17,546 nt of DNA from NIOZ-UU13 sp049287505 (GCA_049287505.1 JBAQFY010000099.1:1-17546), one strand, 5' to 3'; shown: positions 6,814 through 13,598, counted from the stretch's first letter. Translations and numbers: made by a program. The notes: a model not told the origin generated them from the letters alone.

Positions 6814-7212
6814 ATGGATTGTCCGGTTTGCAAAAACGCAATGATTACCCTTGAGCTCCAAGACGTCGAAATCGATTATTGTACCGACTGCGGCGGCATC
6901 TGGCTCGACGCCGGCGAACTCGAGCTCCTGCTCGGCGAGCCGGAAAAGGCCAAACAACTGCTTGGCTCATTCAAAATCGATTCTCGGTCCAATGAAAAAA
7001 TAAGAAAATGTCCCATCTGCGACAAAAAAATGAAAAAGGTCATTGTCGGCTCTTCAAAACCCTCTCTGCTTATTGACAAATGCCGCAAAGGCGATGGCCT
7101 ATGGTTCGACAAAGGTGAGCTGCACGACATCTTCGAGAAAGCAAAGTTAGACAAAGACAATAAAATTCAAAAACTGTTAACCGATATGTTTGGACATAAT
7201 CAAATTGAATGA
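6814..7212 (+). CDS. Two-ribbon zf-TFIIB-family protein
   Basis: The 132-residue protein has two TFIIB-type zinc ribbons of the bacterial kind (CPxC ... CxxCxGxWLDxGEL). Ribbon 1 is complete: C3, C6, C23, C26 and then GGIWLDAGEL. Ribbon 2 has C66, C69 and C90, but the fourth ligand is Gly (G93, in CRKGDGLWFDKGEL), although the WFDxGEL signature is kept. Family members are widespread and of unknown biochemical function. The gene leads a plus-strand group with a 28-residue membrane peptide 12 bp downstream and LemA after that. The start is set by the CPVC motif at residue 3; upstream is a 7-nt repeat instead of a Shine-Dalgarno sequence. A paralogue is encoded at 10745-11233 on the other strand. 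Confidence 0.87.
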   Translation: MDCPVCKNAMITLELQDVEIDYCTDCGGIWLDAGELELLLGEPEKAKQLLGSFKIDSRSNEKIRKCPICDKKMKKVIVGSSKPSLLIDKCRKGDGLWFDKGELHDIFEKAKLDKDNKIQKLLTDMFGHNQIE

Positions 7213-7224
7213 AAGGAGAAAATT

Positions 7225-7311
7225 ATGGGTACCTGGAGCATAGTATTAATTGTCGTTGCCGCCGTCGTTCTTGTCGTGGCATTAGTATTGAAGAAAATGA
7301 AATCGCCGTAA
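7225..7311 (+). CDS. 28-residue single-pass membrane peptide between zf-TFIIB and lemA
   Basis: This short open frame begins at ATG 7225 behind a strong AAAGGAG (6 nt spacing) and ends at TAA 7311. It encodes a five-residue head (MGTWS), an unbroken hydrophobic stretch of 17 Ile/Val/Leu/Ala residues (6-22), and a short basic tail (KKMKSP). By the positive-inside rule the C-terminus should face the cytoplasm. It sits tightly between the zf-TFIIB gene (12 bp) and lemA (36 bp), both on the same strand, so translation from one mRNA is likely. I do not recognise a family. Size and shape resemble small membrane regulators that bind proteases or transporters, so a link to LemA or the M48 protease is possible but is inference. 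Confidence 0.72.
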   Translation: MGTWSIVLIVVAAVVLVVALVLKKMKSP

Positions 7312-7347
7312 CGCCGGCACACTACCTTCAATAAAGGGAGAAAACCT

Positions 7348-7917
7348 ATGTCAACACTGCTCGTTATTCTTATCCTGGTTTTGCTTGTTGTTCCGGCTTT
7401 GCTCATTATCTTTGCCATTGGCATCTACAATGCCTTAATTCGCCTTCGCAATCAGGTCGATAATGCCTGGTCACAGATTGACGTCCAGCTAAAGCGCCGG
7501 CACGATTTGATTCCCAACCTTGTCGAAACCGCGAAAGGCTATATGAAGCACGAGCGTGGGACTTTTGAGGCCATAACAAACGCAAGAAGCCAGGCTATGG
7601 GAGCAAAAAACGTCGCCGAAGCCTCAAAAGCCGAAGGTGCTCTCGGTGAAGCTCTCAGCAAATTCATGCTGGTCGTTGAAAATTATCCCGACTTAAAGGC
7701 GAATCAGAATTTCCTCGCCCTTCAGGAAGAGCTGACCAGCACGGAGAACAAAATCGCTTTTGCAAGGCAGAGCTACAATGACCAGACCTTGTTCTTCAAC
7801 AACAAGATTCAGATGTTCCCCTCGAACATCATTGCCGGTACGTTCAAGTTTGACAAACGCGATTTCTTCGAGATTGAAATTGCCGCTGAGCGAGAAGCCC
7901 CGAAGGTAAGCTTTTAA
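7348..7917 (+). CDS. lemA: LemA family protein
   Basis: The 189-residue protein matches LemA along its length: an N-terminal membrane anchor (residues about 3-28), then the family hallmark NALIRLRNQVDNAWSQIDVQ and LKRRHDLIPNLVETAKGYMKHE, a helical bundle, and the conserved C-terminal block with FNNKIQMFPSNIIAG. The body is expected outside the cytoplasmic membrane. LemA's molecular role is not settled; it is commonly encoded beside HtpX/M48 proteases, as here. The start has GGGAG 7 nt upstream. Its TAA stop (7915-7917) touches the 9-bp direct repeat that flanks the inserted MITE-like element, which now separates lemA from the protease gene. Confidence 0.95.
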   Translation: MSTLLVILILVLLVVPALLIIFAIGIYNALIRLRNQVDNAWSQIDVQLKRRHDLIPNLVETAKGYMKHERGTFEAITNARSQAMGAKNVAEASKAEGALGEALSKFMLVVENYPDLKANQNFLALQEELTSTENKIAFARQSYNDQTLFFNNKIQMFPSNIIAGTFKFDKRDFFEIEIAAEREAPKVSF

Positions 7918-7925
7918 TTATTTAG

Positions 7926-8064
7926 TTCCTGTTGCAGAAAAAGTATTTGTCATTCCCGCCCCGCATCGTGTGCGGGATAAACTCCAGCGGGAATCCGGCT
8001 TTTTCACTCTGGACCACTGCTTTCGCAGGGATGACAGTGTCGATTTTTGTTTTCTGCAACAGAT
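7926..8064. mobile_element. MITE-like nested palindrome with terminal inverted repeats and a 9-bp flanking repeat
   Basis: The ends are a perfect 13-bp inverted repeat, CTGTTGCAGAAAA (7929-7941) and its complement (8050-8062). Inside are a second pair, TGTCATTCC (7949-7957) with GGGATGACA (8028-8036, one mismatch), an 8-bp pair ATTCCCGC (7952-7959) with GCGGGAAT (7987-7994), and a hairpin CCCGCA/TGCGGG (7960-7976). The 9-mer ATTATTTAG lies on both sides (7917-7925 and 8065-8073), as expected for a target-site duplication. There is no room for a transposase, so it would be mobilised in trans. The GTCATTCCCGC...GCGGGAAT core resembles dispersed palindromic repeats known from many bacteria. As RNA it may fold strongly and reduce transcription from lemA into the protease gene. 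Confidence 0.75.
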
Positions 8065-8098
8065 ATTATTTAGCTTTGCATTTTATTTGAACTCAGCG

Positions 8099-8204
8099 TG
8101 GCACCATCAAACTTTTTTGGGGCGTCCGTAAAAAGCATTGCGCCCTGAAACTTGTTCGGGGGTAAGGATGGCACCCTCAAACCCAGGCCTGAGCTCGTCG
8201 AAGG
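8099..8204. repeat. Repeated 14-mer and a CCTTCGACGAGCTCAGG-type palindrome
   Basis: TGGCACCATCAAAC (8099-8112) recurs as TGGCACCCTCAAAC (8169-8182), exactly 70 bp later with one mismatch. At 8188-8204 is a 17-nt imperfect palindrome whose complement reads CCTTCGACGAGCTCAGG, a phrase often met in dispersed bacterial intergenic repeats. Together with the preceding element, the whole gap 7918-8246 between lemA and the M48 gene appears to be repeat-derived. Confidence 0.55.
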
Positions 8205-8246
8205 CTTGTTTGGTGGTGGTCTTAGCCGAGCTCTGAGTTACAAACT

Positions 8247-9476
8247 ATGTGGGAACTGATTAGGGCCAACAAGAGAAACTCCATCGTCCTGATGGTGATA
8301 ATGGCAGCCGTACTATTGCTCCTGGGCTTTGTTATTGGCCTGGGTTTCTTCGGCGCCGAAGGTGGTTTTTTCGGCCTGATGATTGCTTCGGCGATTTGGC
8401 TCGTGCTCACCTTAATAAGTTTTTCAAGCGGCGACCAAATCCTTCTGGCCTCAAGCAAAGCCAAACCAGTTACCCATGATGTGCATCCTCAGTTGTTCAA
8501 TACAGTTGAAGAAATGAAAATCGCTGCAGGCCTGCCTGCTATGCCCAAAATCTATATCATCAACGACCCTGCTCCCAACGCCTTTGCGACCGGCCGAAAT
8601 CCGCAATCCGCATCGGTCGCCGTAACCGCAGGCCTTTTAGGCCGACTCAACCGTGATGAGCTTCAGGGCGTCATCGCACACGAGATAAGCCATATCCTCA
8701 ACCGTGACATCCTTTTCGTAACACTCGCCGGCATAATGCTCGGCTCAATTGTTTTACTCTCACAGGTCTTTTTGCGAGGAATGTTCTACAGCTCGATGAT
8801 GGGTTCGCGACGAAGATATTCATCCGGCGGCAAAGGCGGCGGCCAGGCACAGCTTATTATGATGGTAATTGCAATAGTTGCCGCTATCCTGGCCCCAATA
8901 ATGGCATACCTGTTATACTTTGCACTATCGAGAAGGCGTGAATACCTTGCCGACGCAGGCGGCGCAAGATTGACTCGTTACCCTGAAGGCCTTGCCAGCG
9001 CGCTGGAGAAAATTGCCAACGACCCCTCGCCGCAATTGGCCACTGTGAATAAGGTTACCGCCCCGATGTATATTGCCAATCCTTTCAAAAAAAAGAGGCA
9101 GAGAAAATTATCCGACCTTACAAGCACACATCCGCCGATTTCCGAAAGGATAAGAATTCTGCGCAATATGACCCACGGCGCATCTTTCAAAGACTACTCA
9201 AACGCCTTTACCAACGTAACGCACACAAAAACAGTTATCCCCCCTACCGCTCTTACCAAAGAGGATATTGCACTGCGAGAGGCTGAAGCCAAAGCCGAAA
9301 AAGAGCAGCGCACGGGAACCCAGATGCGCCAGGTCGGTGACATCATGCGAAGGGTAAACCAGTTTATATTCTTAACCTGTCTCTGCGGCCTGAAATTAAA
9401 AATACCACCCAATTTCAAAAGCAATAAGATTACCTGCCCACGCTGTAAGAGAAACCTGGACTTACCACCACGATAA
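8247..9476 (+). CDS. M48-family (HtpX-like) membrane metalloprotease with a C-terminal zinc ribbon
   Basis: The 409-residue zinc endopeptidase would work at the membrane in protein quality control. Two N-terminal hydrophobic segments (about 14-34 and 42-60) precede the protease domain. The catalytic HExxH is HEISH (145-149), in a context typical of HtpX (NRDELQGVIAHEISHILNRD). The third zinc ligand is E232 in RREYLADAGGARL. More hydrophobic segments lie at about 154-175 and 203-226. HtpX proteins usually stop near 290-300 residues; here about 110 residues are added, with a charged helix (about 337-358) and a CxC...CxxC knuckle (C377, C379, C396, C399) that should bind a second zinc. LemA is the natural partner upstream. 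No Shine-Dalgarno sequence is visible at ATG 8247. Confidence 0.9.
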   Translation: MWELIRANKRNSIVLMVIMAAVLLLLGFVIGLGFFGAEGGFFGLMIASAIWLVLTLISFSSGDQILLASSKAKPVTHDVHPQLFNTVEEMKIAAGLPAMPKIYIINDPAPNAFATGRNPQSASVAVTAGLLGRLNRDELQGVIAHEISHILNRDILFVTLAGIMLGSIVLLSQVFLRGMFYSSMMGSRRRYSSGGKGGGQAQLIMMVIAIVAAILAPIMAYLLYFALSRRREYLADAGGARLTRYPEGLASALEKIANDPSPQLATVNKVTAPMYIANPFKKKRQRKLSDLTSTHPPISERIRILRNMTHGASFKDYSNAFTNVTHTKTVIPPTALTKEDIALREAEAKAEKEQRTGTQMRQVGDIMRRVNQFIFLTCLCGLKLKIPPNFKSNKITCPRCKRNLDLPPR

Positions 9477-9594
9477 GGTTATCATTCAAAACGATGTAAG
9501 GAAATCTTTTTGTAGAATTGTCAATGTGAGCAGCCCGTATTAAGGCCAACGAATCAATCTCAAAATTATCACACCGAAGTCCACTTTGCAGAAA

Positions 9595-9828
9595 CTAAAA
9601 TATACTCCTTATAATCAGCAAAAATCCAAGAATGGCAAAAGGAATACCAACCGGTGCCCCAGCGACCGTCATAGTAAGCGCAATTCCCACTATCATCAAT
9701 CCCACCCCCAATATTGCCGCCAATACGCGTCCGGTTATGTTCAGCACGAGGGCTAACAAGTCCCACAGTGCCACAAAAGGCCACAAAAACCACGGAACTG
9801 TTTTCTTCTTCAAAATAACTGTCCCCAT
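9595..9828 (-). CDS. Small hydrophobic membrane protein, unknown function
   Basis: The 77-residue protein has a basic N-terminus (KKK at 7-9) and two or three membrane segments (about 13-30, 34-56 and 60-75), rich in Gly, Ala and Ile. The ATG at 9828 is preceded by AGGA at about 5 nt spacing, which supports translation in this frame rather than the overlapping 96-codon frame. It lies 116 bp downstream of the UPF0173 gene on the same strand and converges on the M48 protease gene, whose stop is 118 bp away. I do not recognise the family with certainty; the W-x2-P opening and Gly-rich helices look like a small envelope protein. Confidence 0.65.
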   Translation of the reverse strand: MGTVILKKKTVPWFLWPFVALWDLLALVLNITGRVLAAILGVGLMIVGIALTMTVAGAPVGIPFAILGFLLIIRSIF

Positions 9829-9920
9829 TTAGTCCTGACCAGCTTTTTGTTTTAAACACCCGTCTTCTTTACAGCACGAATCGACTTTCCCAGAAAAAAC
9901 TCTGCAATCTCTATGACCTA

Positions 9921-9955
9921 CAATTCAAAACTCAACATTAAGGACTAAAAACTAA
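9921..9955. repeat. Heptamer array across the 3' end of the UPF0173 gene
   Basis: Five 7-nt units run CAATTCA, AAACTCA, ACATTAA, GGACTAA, AAACTAA. Read on the minus strand they encode the last residues of the UPF0173 protein and give its stop (9945-9947). Minus-strand stop triplets at 9938, 9945 and 9952 are 7 nt apart and fall in three different frames. Confidence 0.75.
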
Positions 9956-10703
9956 TATTCTCCCCGGCTGTCAGAATCTTCACCTCACACTCCGCCAGCT
10001 CGGCAAATTGCTCAGCATCGCTTCGGGTGCCCACAATGTCACCCCAGTGGTATGGTATTGCTTGTCTCGGCTTTATATGCCTGACGGCCTCGGCAGCCTC
10101 CTCCGCATTCATTGTGTACGTACCGCCCACCGGTAGCAGCGCTATATCAATATCTTTAAGAGCCTTCATTTCCCCAATCAGGTCCGTATCGCCAGCGTAA
10201 TAAATCCGCTTCCCCCCAACTTCTATTATAAAGCCTACCCAGTTTTTCGCCTTCGGATGAAACTGTTTATTAGGATTGTACGCAGCCACTCCTCTTACCC
10301 GAACTCCTTCCAGTTCAATCATTAAGCCGGGCATTATTGCTTCTCCTGCTTTTCCTTTCGCAACAACATCAGCCGAAGCAATCAGTTTCGTATCCGGCCC
10401 GCTAACCTTGGCAATGTCCTGTGGTGAGTAATGGTCTTGGTGACTGTGACTGACAAGCACCAGCGTCGCATCACCAGGCGACTCCTTCAATTTCCACGGG
10501 TCGATATATATGACAGTATCTTCATGGCAAATCTTAAAACTCGCATGCCCCAGCCATTGTATTGTAATACCCATAGAGGCCTCCTTTCCCGTCTCTTCTT
10601 TTTCTATTGTTTGTGTCGTTTCTGCGATACCCTCCTCTTTCTTGCATCCACAAACAATTGCCCCAAATATTACTGCTAAGATTAATAATTTTAAAACTCT
10701 CAT
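9945..10703 (-). CDS. UPF0173-type metallo-beta-lactamase-fold hydrolase, predicted lipoprotein
   Basis: This 252-residue protein joins a lipoprotein-like signal to a UPF0173 (YtkL-like) metal-dependent hydrolase. The N-terminus MRVLKLLILAVIFGAIVCGC ends in a lipobox-like VCGC (C20), followed by an acidic/lysine-rich linker to about residue 43. The fold then opens with the family start GITIQWLGHASFKI. Metal ligands are H86, H88, D90 and H91 in SHSHQDH, D172 in GDTD, and H219 in PYHWGD. Standard UPF0173 proteins are cytoplasmic and about 225 residues long without a signal, so the export signal is a difference. An internal ATG (MGITIQ, residue 44) could give the cytoplasmic form, but AAGGA before the ATG at 10703 favours the long one. 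It follows a zf-TFIIB gene by 41 bp. Confidence 0.88.
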   Translation of the reverse strand: MRVLKLLILAVIFGAIVCGCKKEEGIAETTQTIEKEETGKEASMGITIQWLGHASFKICHEDTVIYIDPWKLKESPGDATLVLVSHSHQDHYSPQDIAKVSGPDTKLIASADVVAKGKAGEAIMPGLMIELEGVRVRGVAAYNPNKQFHPKAKNWVGFIIEVGGKRIYYAGDTDLIGEMKALKDIDIALLPVGGTYTMNAEEAAEAVRHIKPRQAIPYHWGDIVGTRSDAEQFAELAECEVKILTAGENISF

Positions 10704-10744
10704 TATTCGTTCCTTGTCAATGAACCCGTAAAATAGAAATCACC

Positions 10745-11233
10745 TCATGGCCAAATAAAAGGCCATCTTCTACTAAGAAGGCCGCCGAATATCCGGCACG
10801 CCTCTGCTCTAATATTTGCTCTCTCAGCATCTGCCAGCAGGGGCGTATCAGCTATGAGCTTCTGCACATAAATATCCCTCTCGCTTTCGCTCATATAATT
10901 TTCTATTATCCGGCTCAGCTCACCGCTATCAAGGAAGAATCCCCCACACCCGTAACACTCATCCACATTAACTTCTTTGGCACTGCTGTACTTGTGTGCA
11001 TGCATTGCCATCCCGCATTTTGGGCACTTAAGCGGCCTGCGATTGGCATCATTGACCCGCGGGCTTTTCAATGCCTCTTCAAGCGCCCCGCCGGTACCTT
11101 CGTGACTCTCATCCAGCTCTTTCAACTCTCCCCAGTCAAACCATATTCCTTTGCATCCGTTCTTGCACACATCAACTCGTACACCACCAAAATCTTCTTC
11201 CACCATCGACTTCCCACACGCTGGACAATCCAT
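10745..11233 (-). CDS. Second two-ribbon zf-TFIIB-family protein
   Basis: The 162-residue protein has two TFIIB-type ribbons, both with four cysteines: C3, C6, C23, C27 (spaced C-x3-C: CKNGC) with KGIWFDWGEL, and C70, C73, C93, C96 with GGFFLDSGEL. A helical tail of about 50 residues follows. It is a paralogue of the protein at 6814-7212, with the second ribbon intact instead of damaged. The start at 11233 has GAGGTGAG just upstream. It is the first gene of a minus-strand pair with the UPF0173 lipoprotein 41 bp downstream. The biochemical role of these proteins is unknown. Confidence 0.88.
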   Translation of the reverse strand: MDCPACGKSMVEEDFGGVRVDVCKNGCKGIWFDWGELKELDESHEGTGGALEEALKSPRVNDANRRPLKCPKCGMAMHAHKYSSAKEVNVDECYGCGGFFLDSGELSRIIENYMSESERDIYVQKLIADTPLLADAERANIRAEACRIFGGLLSRRWPFIWP

Positions 11234-11433
11234 ATCTCACCTCATATTCTCATATCCCAACAAAAACATCCGAATCTCAAACTATACAATATCAAAGAAC
11301 CGCCTATGATGAAATCAAAATTACGAAAATTACCTTATTTGTTTCAAAGCAATATTGCTTGCCAACGATTTTAGATTATCATATTGAATTTAAAAATCAA
11401 TAATCTCAACATTTCATGGTTTAAGAAGAATTT

Positions 11434-12393
11434 ATGCTTTGGATTTTTATATTGGTGTTCGTGGGATTTGTTTTGGTAATTAAAGGAGCAGACCTTCTTG
11501 TTGATGGGGCTTGTGCCTTGGCAAGGAAGCTGTCCGTATCCGACCTTATGATTGGTCTGACAGTTGTTGCCTTTGGAACATCATTGCCGGAGCTTGCCGT
11601 AAATGTATTCGCCGGTCTAAAGGGAAGTACCGGCATAGCTATCGGCAACATATTGGGAAGTAATATAGCTAACATTCTTCTTATTCTCGGTATCTCAGGG
11701 ATAATCTACCCTCTTACAGTAACAAAAGGAACGGTCTGGAAAGAGATACCCTTAAGCCTTCTTGCCGCCGTCCTGTTGGGCATTCTGGCCAATGACAGAT
11801 TTATTGACAACGCTGACATCTCTGCATTAACCCGGACAGATGGTCTAATATTATTGAGCTTTTTTGTAATTTTTATTTACTATACCCTCGGCACAGCCAA
11901 ACGCATAGAAGGCTCGGAATCCCTGTTTCCTGTAAAAAAACGCAGCATAAAAAAAATTTCCATTATGATTGCCGCCGGACTATTAGTCTTAATTTTGGGC
12001 GGTAAATTCGTTGTCGATGGTGCTGTTGAGCTGGCAACTGCGTTTGGAATAAGCCAATCGACAATCGGCTTGACTATTGTTGCTGTCGGCACATCATTGC
12101 CGGAGCTGGCAACGTCTGCAATGGCTGCTTACAAAAAAAATCCGGAAATCGCCGTTGGTAATATAGTAGGCTCTAATATCTTTAACATTTTCTTTATCCT
12201 TGGTATTAGCCCCCTCATCAGACCCTTGCCGTTTGGGTCTCAAAGTAACGTGGATATTGGGGTTCTGATTCTTGCAAGCGTCTTGTTGTTTCTCTTTATG
12301 TTTACAGGGAAAAAACGAAAACTGGACAGATGGGAAGCCGGTTTGTTTCTTGCTATATACACGGCTTATATATGTTTTATAATCCTAAATTAG
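11434..12393 (+). CDS. Na+/Ca2+ exchanger of the CaCA family (YrbG-like)
   Basis: The 319-residue inner-membrane antiporter has the two inverted alpha-repeats that define CaCA exchangers. Repeat 1 has GTSLPEL (48-54) and then GNILGSNIANILLILG; repeat 2 has GTSLPEL (219-225) and then GNIVGSNIFNIFFILG. The glutamates E53 and E224 are the expected ion-coordinating residues. About ten hydrophobic segments are visible, with a basic loop (KKRSIKK) between the halves. The length is normal for bacterial members. It is followed 30 bp later by a MarC-family gene, likely cotranscribed. The ribosome site (AAGAAG) is weak. The 200 bp upstream, divergent from the zf-TFIIB gene, shows no convincing promoter. 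Confidence 0.93.
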   Translation: MLWIFILVFVGFVLVIKGADLLVDGACALARKLSVSDLMIGLTVVAFGTSLPELAVNVFAGLKGSTGIAIGNILGSNIANILLILGISGIIYPLTVTKGTVWKEIPLSLLAAVLLGILANDRFIDNADISALTRTDGLILLSFFVIFIYYTLGTAKRIEGSESLFPVKKRSIKKISIMIAAGLLVLILGGKFVVDGAVELATAFGISQSTIGLTIVAVGTSLPELATSAMAAYKKNPEIAVGNIVGSNIFNIFFILGISPLIRPLPFGSQSNVDIGVLILASVLLFLFMFTGKKRKLDRWEAGLFLAIYTAYICFIILN

Positions 12394-12423
12394 TTCATTC
12401 ATTGTAATAATGCAGGTGGTATT

Positions 12424-13002
12424 ATGTTGAAGAACATTTTTTTGTCGTTTATCCCCCTTTTTGTGGCCGTTGATGCAATTGGAGTGCTGCCGATATTTAT
12501 CTCGATAACCGAAGGCCTGGAAAAGAACGAAAGAGCAAAAGTCATTGTTCAATCCATGCTCACGGCCTCATGCCTGGCGATTGGTTTTATTCTTCTCGGA
12601 AAGCTTATTTTCAGGCTGCTCGGCATTACCATAGGTGACTTTATGGTCGCCGGAGGAGCTATACTCTTCTGCCTGGCAATTATCGATATAATCAATCCCG
12701 TCAAGAAAAGACGCATCCCGAGCAAAGACCTTGGTGCAGTGCCTCTTGGAACACCGCTGATAGTGGGCCCCGCTGTTCTGACCACTTCTCTGGTAATCGT
12801 GTCCCAATATGGGCTCCTGCCAACGATGATATCTGTGATTGCTAACATTCTGGTGGCGGGTTTCGTATTCTCATTGGCTTCTGCACTAATAAAATTCCTG
12901 GGGGAAGCCGGCTCAAAAGCTTTGTCCAAAATCACGAGCTTGCTGCTCGCTGCAATTGCGGTAATGCTAATAAGAAAAGGTCTGGAGCAGTTTTTATCTT
13001 GA
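12424..13002 (+). CDS. MarC/UPF0056-family integral membrane protein
   Basis: The 192-residue protein has the MarC family layout of six membrane helices, with the recognisable start (FIPLFVAVDAIGVLPIFI) and the central motif PLGTPLIVGPAVLTT at about residues 107-121. An early report linked MarC to multiple antibiotic resistance, but that link was later withdrawn for E. coli, so the function is unknown; export or channel activity is only suspected. AGGTGG lies 6 nt before the ATG. It is the second gene after the Na+/Ca2+ exchanger, and a hairpin terminator follows the stop by about 20 bp. Confidence 0.92.
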   Translation: MLKNIFLSFIPLFVAVDAIGVLPIFISITEGLEKNERAKVIVQSMLTASCLAIGFILLGKLIFRLLGITIGDFMVAGGAILFCLAIIDIINPVKKRRIPSKDLGAVPLGTPLIVGPAVLTTSLVIVSQYGLLPTMISVIANILVAGFVFSLASALIKFLGEAGSKALSKITSLLLAAIAVMLIRKGLEQFLS

Positions 13003-13021
13003 CTTAATCATAACTGCCGTT

Positions 13022-13046
13022 GTCCTTGCTGGCCAAGGACTTCTTT
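13022..13046 (+). terminator. Hairpin terminator after the MarC gene
   Basis: GTCCTTG (13022-13028) pairs with CAAGGAC (13034-13040) around a 5-nt loop, followed by TTCTTT. The U-tract is interrupted, so termination may be moderate. Confidence 0.55.
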
Positions 13047-13194
13047 GCACAGCTTCTGCCTCGCCCCCACTTTGTTGTTCTTCACTCGGCATTCTATTGC
13101 TCCGGGCACTTAGCTCTCAAAATTATTTTTGTTTCCGCCTTATATGCAATGTTGCCCGCAAAATGCTACTTAAAACCATCAATAAATAAGCAAT

Positions 13195-13221
13195 AAAAAA
13201 AGCCCCACCGATTAGTGGGGC
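13195..13221 (-). terminator. Rho-independent terminator of the cold-shock gene
   Basis: On the minus strand, GCCCCAC (13221-13215) pairs with GTGGGGC (13208-13202) around a 6-nt loop and is followed by seven U residues (13201-13195). It starts 38 nt after the cold-shock stop codon. Confidence 0.9.
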
Positions 13222-13258
13222 GTGTAGTTTTGCACACCCAAACACATCGCGATTCAAC

Positions 13259-13462
13259 TCAGCAGGGACGCACATTCGTTGCTTCGGGTCCCTTCTTACC
13301 CTGGACAACCTCGTACTCTACCTCTTGCCCGTCATATAAAGACCGGAATCCTTCTGCTGAAATGTTCGAGTGGTGGACAAACAAATCCTTACCGCCATCG
13401 TCGGGAACAATAAAACCGAAACCCTTCCTCTCATTGAACCATTTTACCTTACCTTTATCCAA
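13259..13462 (-). CDS. Cold-shock-domain protein (CspA family), TTG start
   Basis: The 67-residue OB-fold protein binds single-stranded RNA/DNA and, in the family, works as an RNA chaperone. RNP1 is KGFGFI (13-18) and RNP2 is LFVHH (27-31); the opening GKVKWFN is diagnostic. The start codon is TTG at 13462: no ATG exists near it, and AAGGAG lies 8 nt upstream (13471-13476). The protein continues a little past the usual CspA end (ATNVRPC). It is a single-gene unit with a near-consensus promoter at 13570-13598, a leader of about 100 nt and a strong terminator. The leader and non-ATG start suggest translational control, as for E. coli cspA, but no cold-box match can be claimed. Confidence 0.96.
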   Translation of the reverse strand: MDKGKVKWFNERKGFGFIVPDDGGKDLFVHHSNISAEGFRSLYDGQEVEYEVVQGKKGPEATNVRPC

Positions 13463-13507
13463 TTTATCTTCTCCTTAGGCTCTCTTACTCAAGCCTGCAA
13501 TACAAAT

Positions 13508-13540
13508 CCCCTCGTCTTTTTTAGGGGTACACTTCGAGGG
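13508..13540 (-). promoter_or_regulatory. Mutually exclusive hairpins in the cold-shock mRNA leader
   Basis: In the leader RNA, the G-rich segment at 13508-13514 can pair with CCCCT at 13523-13527 (5 bp, 10-nt loop) or with CCCTCG at 13535-13540 (6 bp, 20-nt loop), but not with both. The choice lies between the promoter and the ribosome site. A temperature or protein switch is possible but unproven. Confidence 0.35.
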
Positions 13541-13569
13541 ACAGAAGGATACTCCTTGACGCAAGAAAG

Positions 13570-13598
13570 AAAATACTGAACAGACCTGTGACTGTCAA
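13570..13598 (-). promoter_or_regulatory. Sigma70 promoter of the cold-shock gene
   Basis: Minus strand: -35 TTGACA (13593-13598, 6/6), 17-bp spacer, -10 TATTTT (13570-13575, 4/6). The start would be near 13563, giving a leader of about 100 nt. Confidence 0.75.

Noticed and set aside
9569..9859. 96-codon frame overlapping the small membrane protein
   Set aside because: The 77-codon frame has a Shine-Dalgarno sequence and clean membrane helices; the longer frame has neither.
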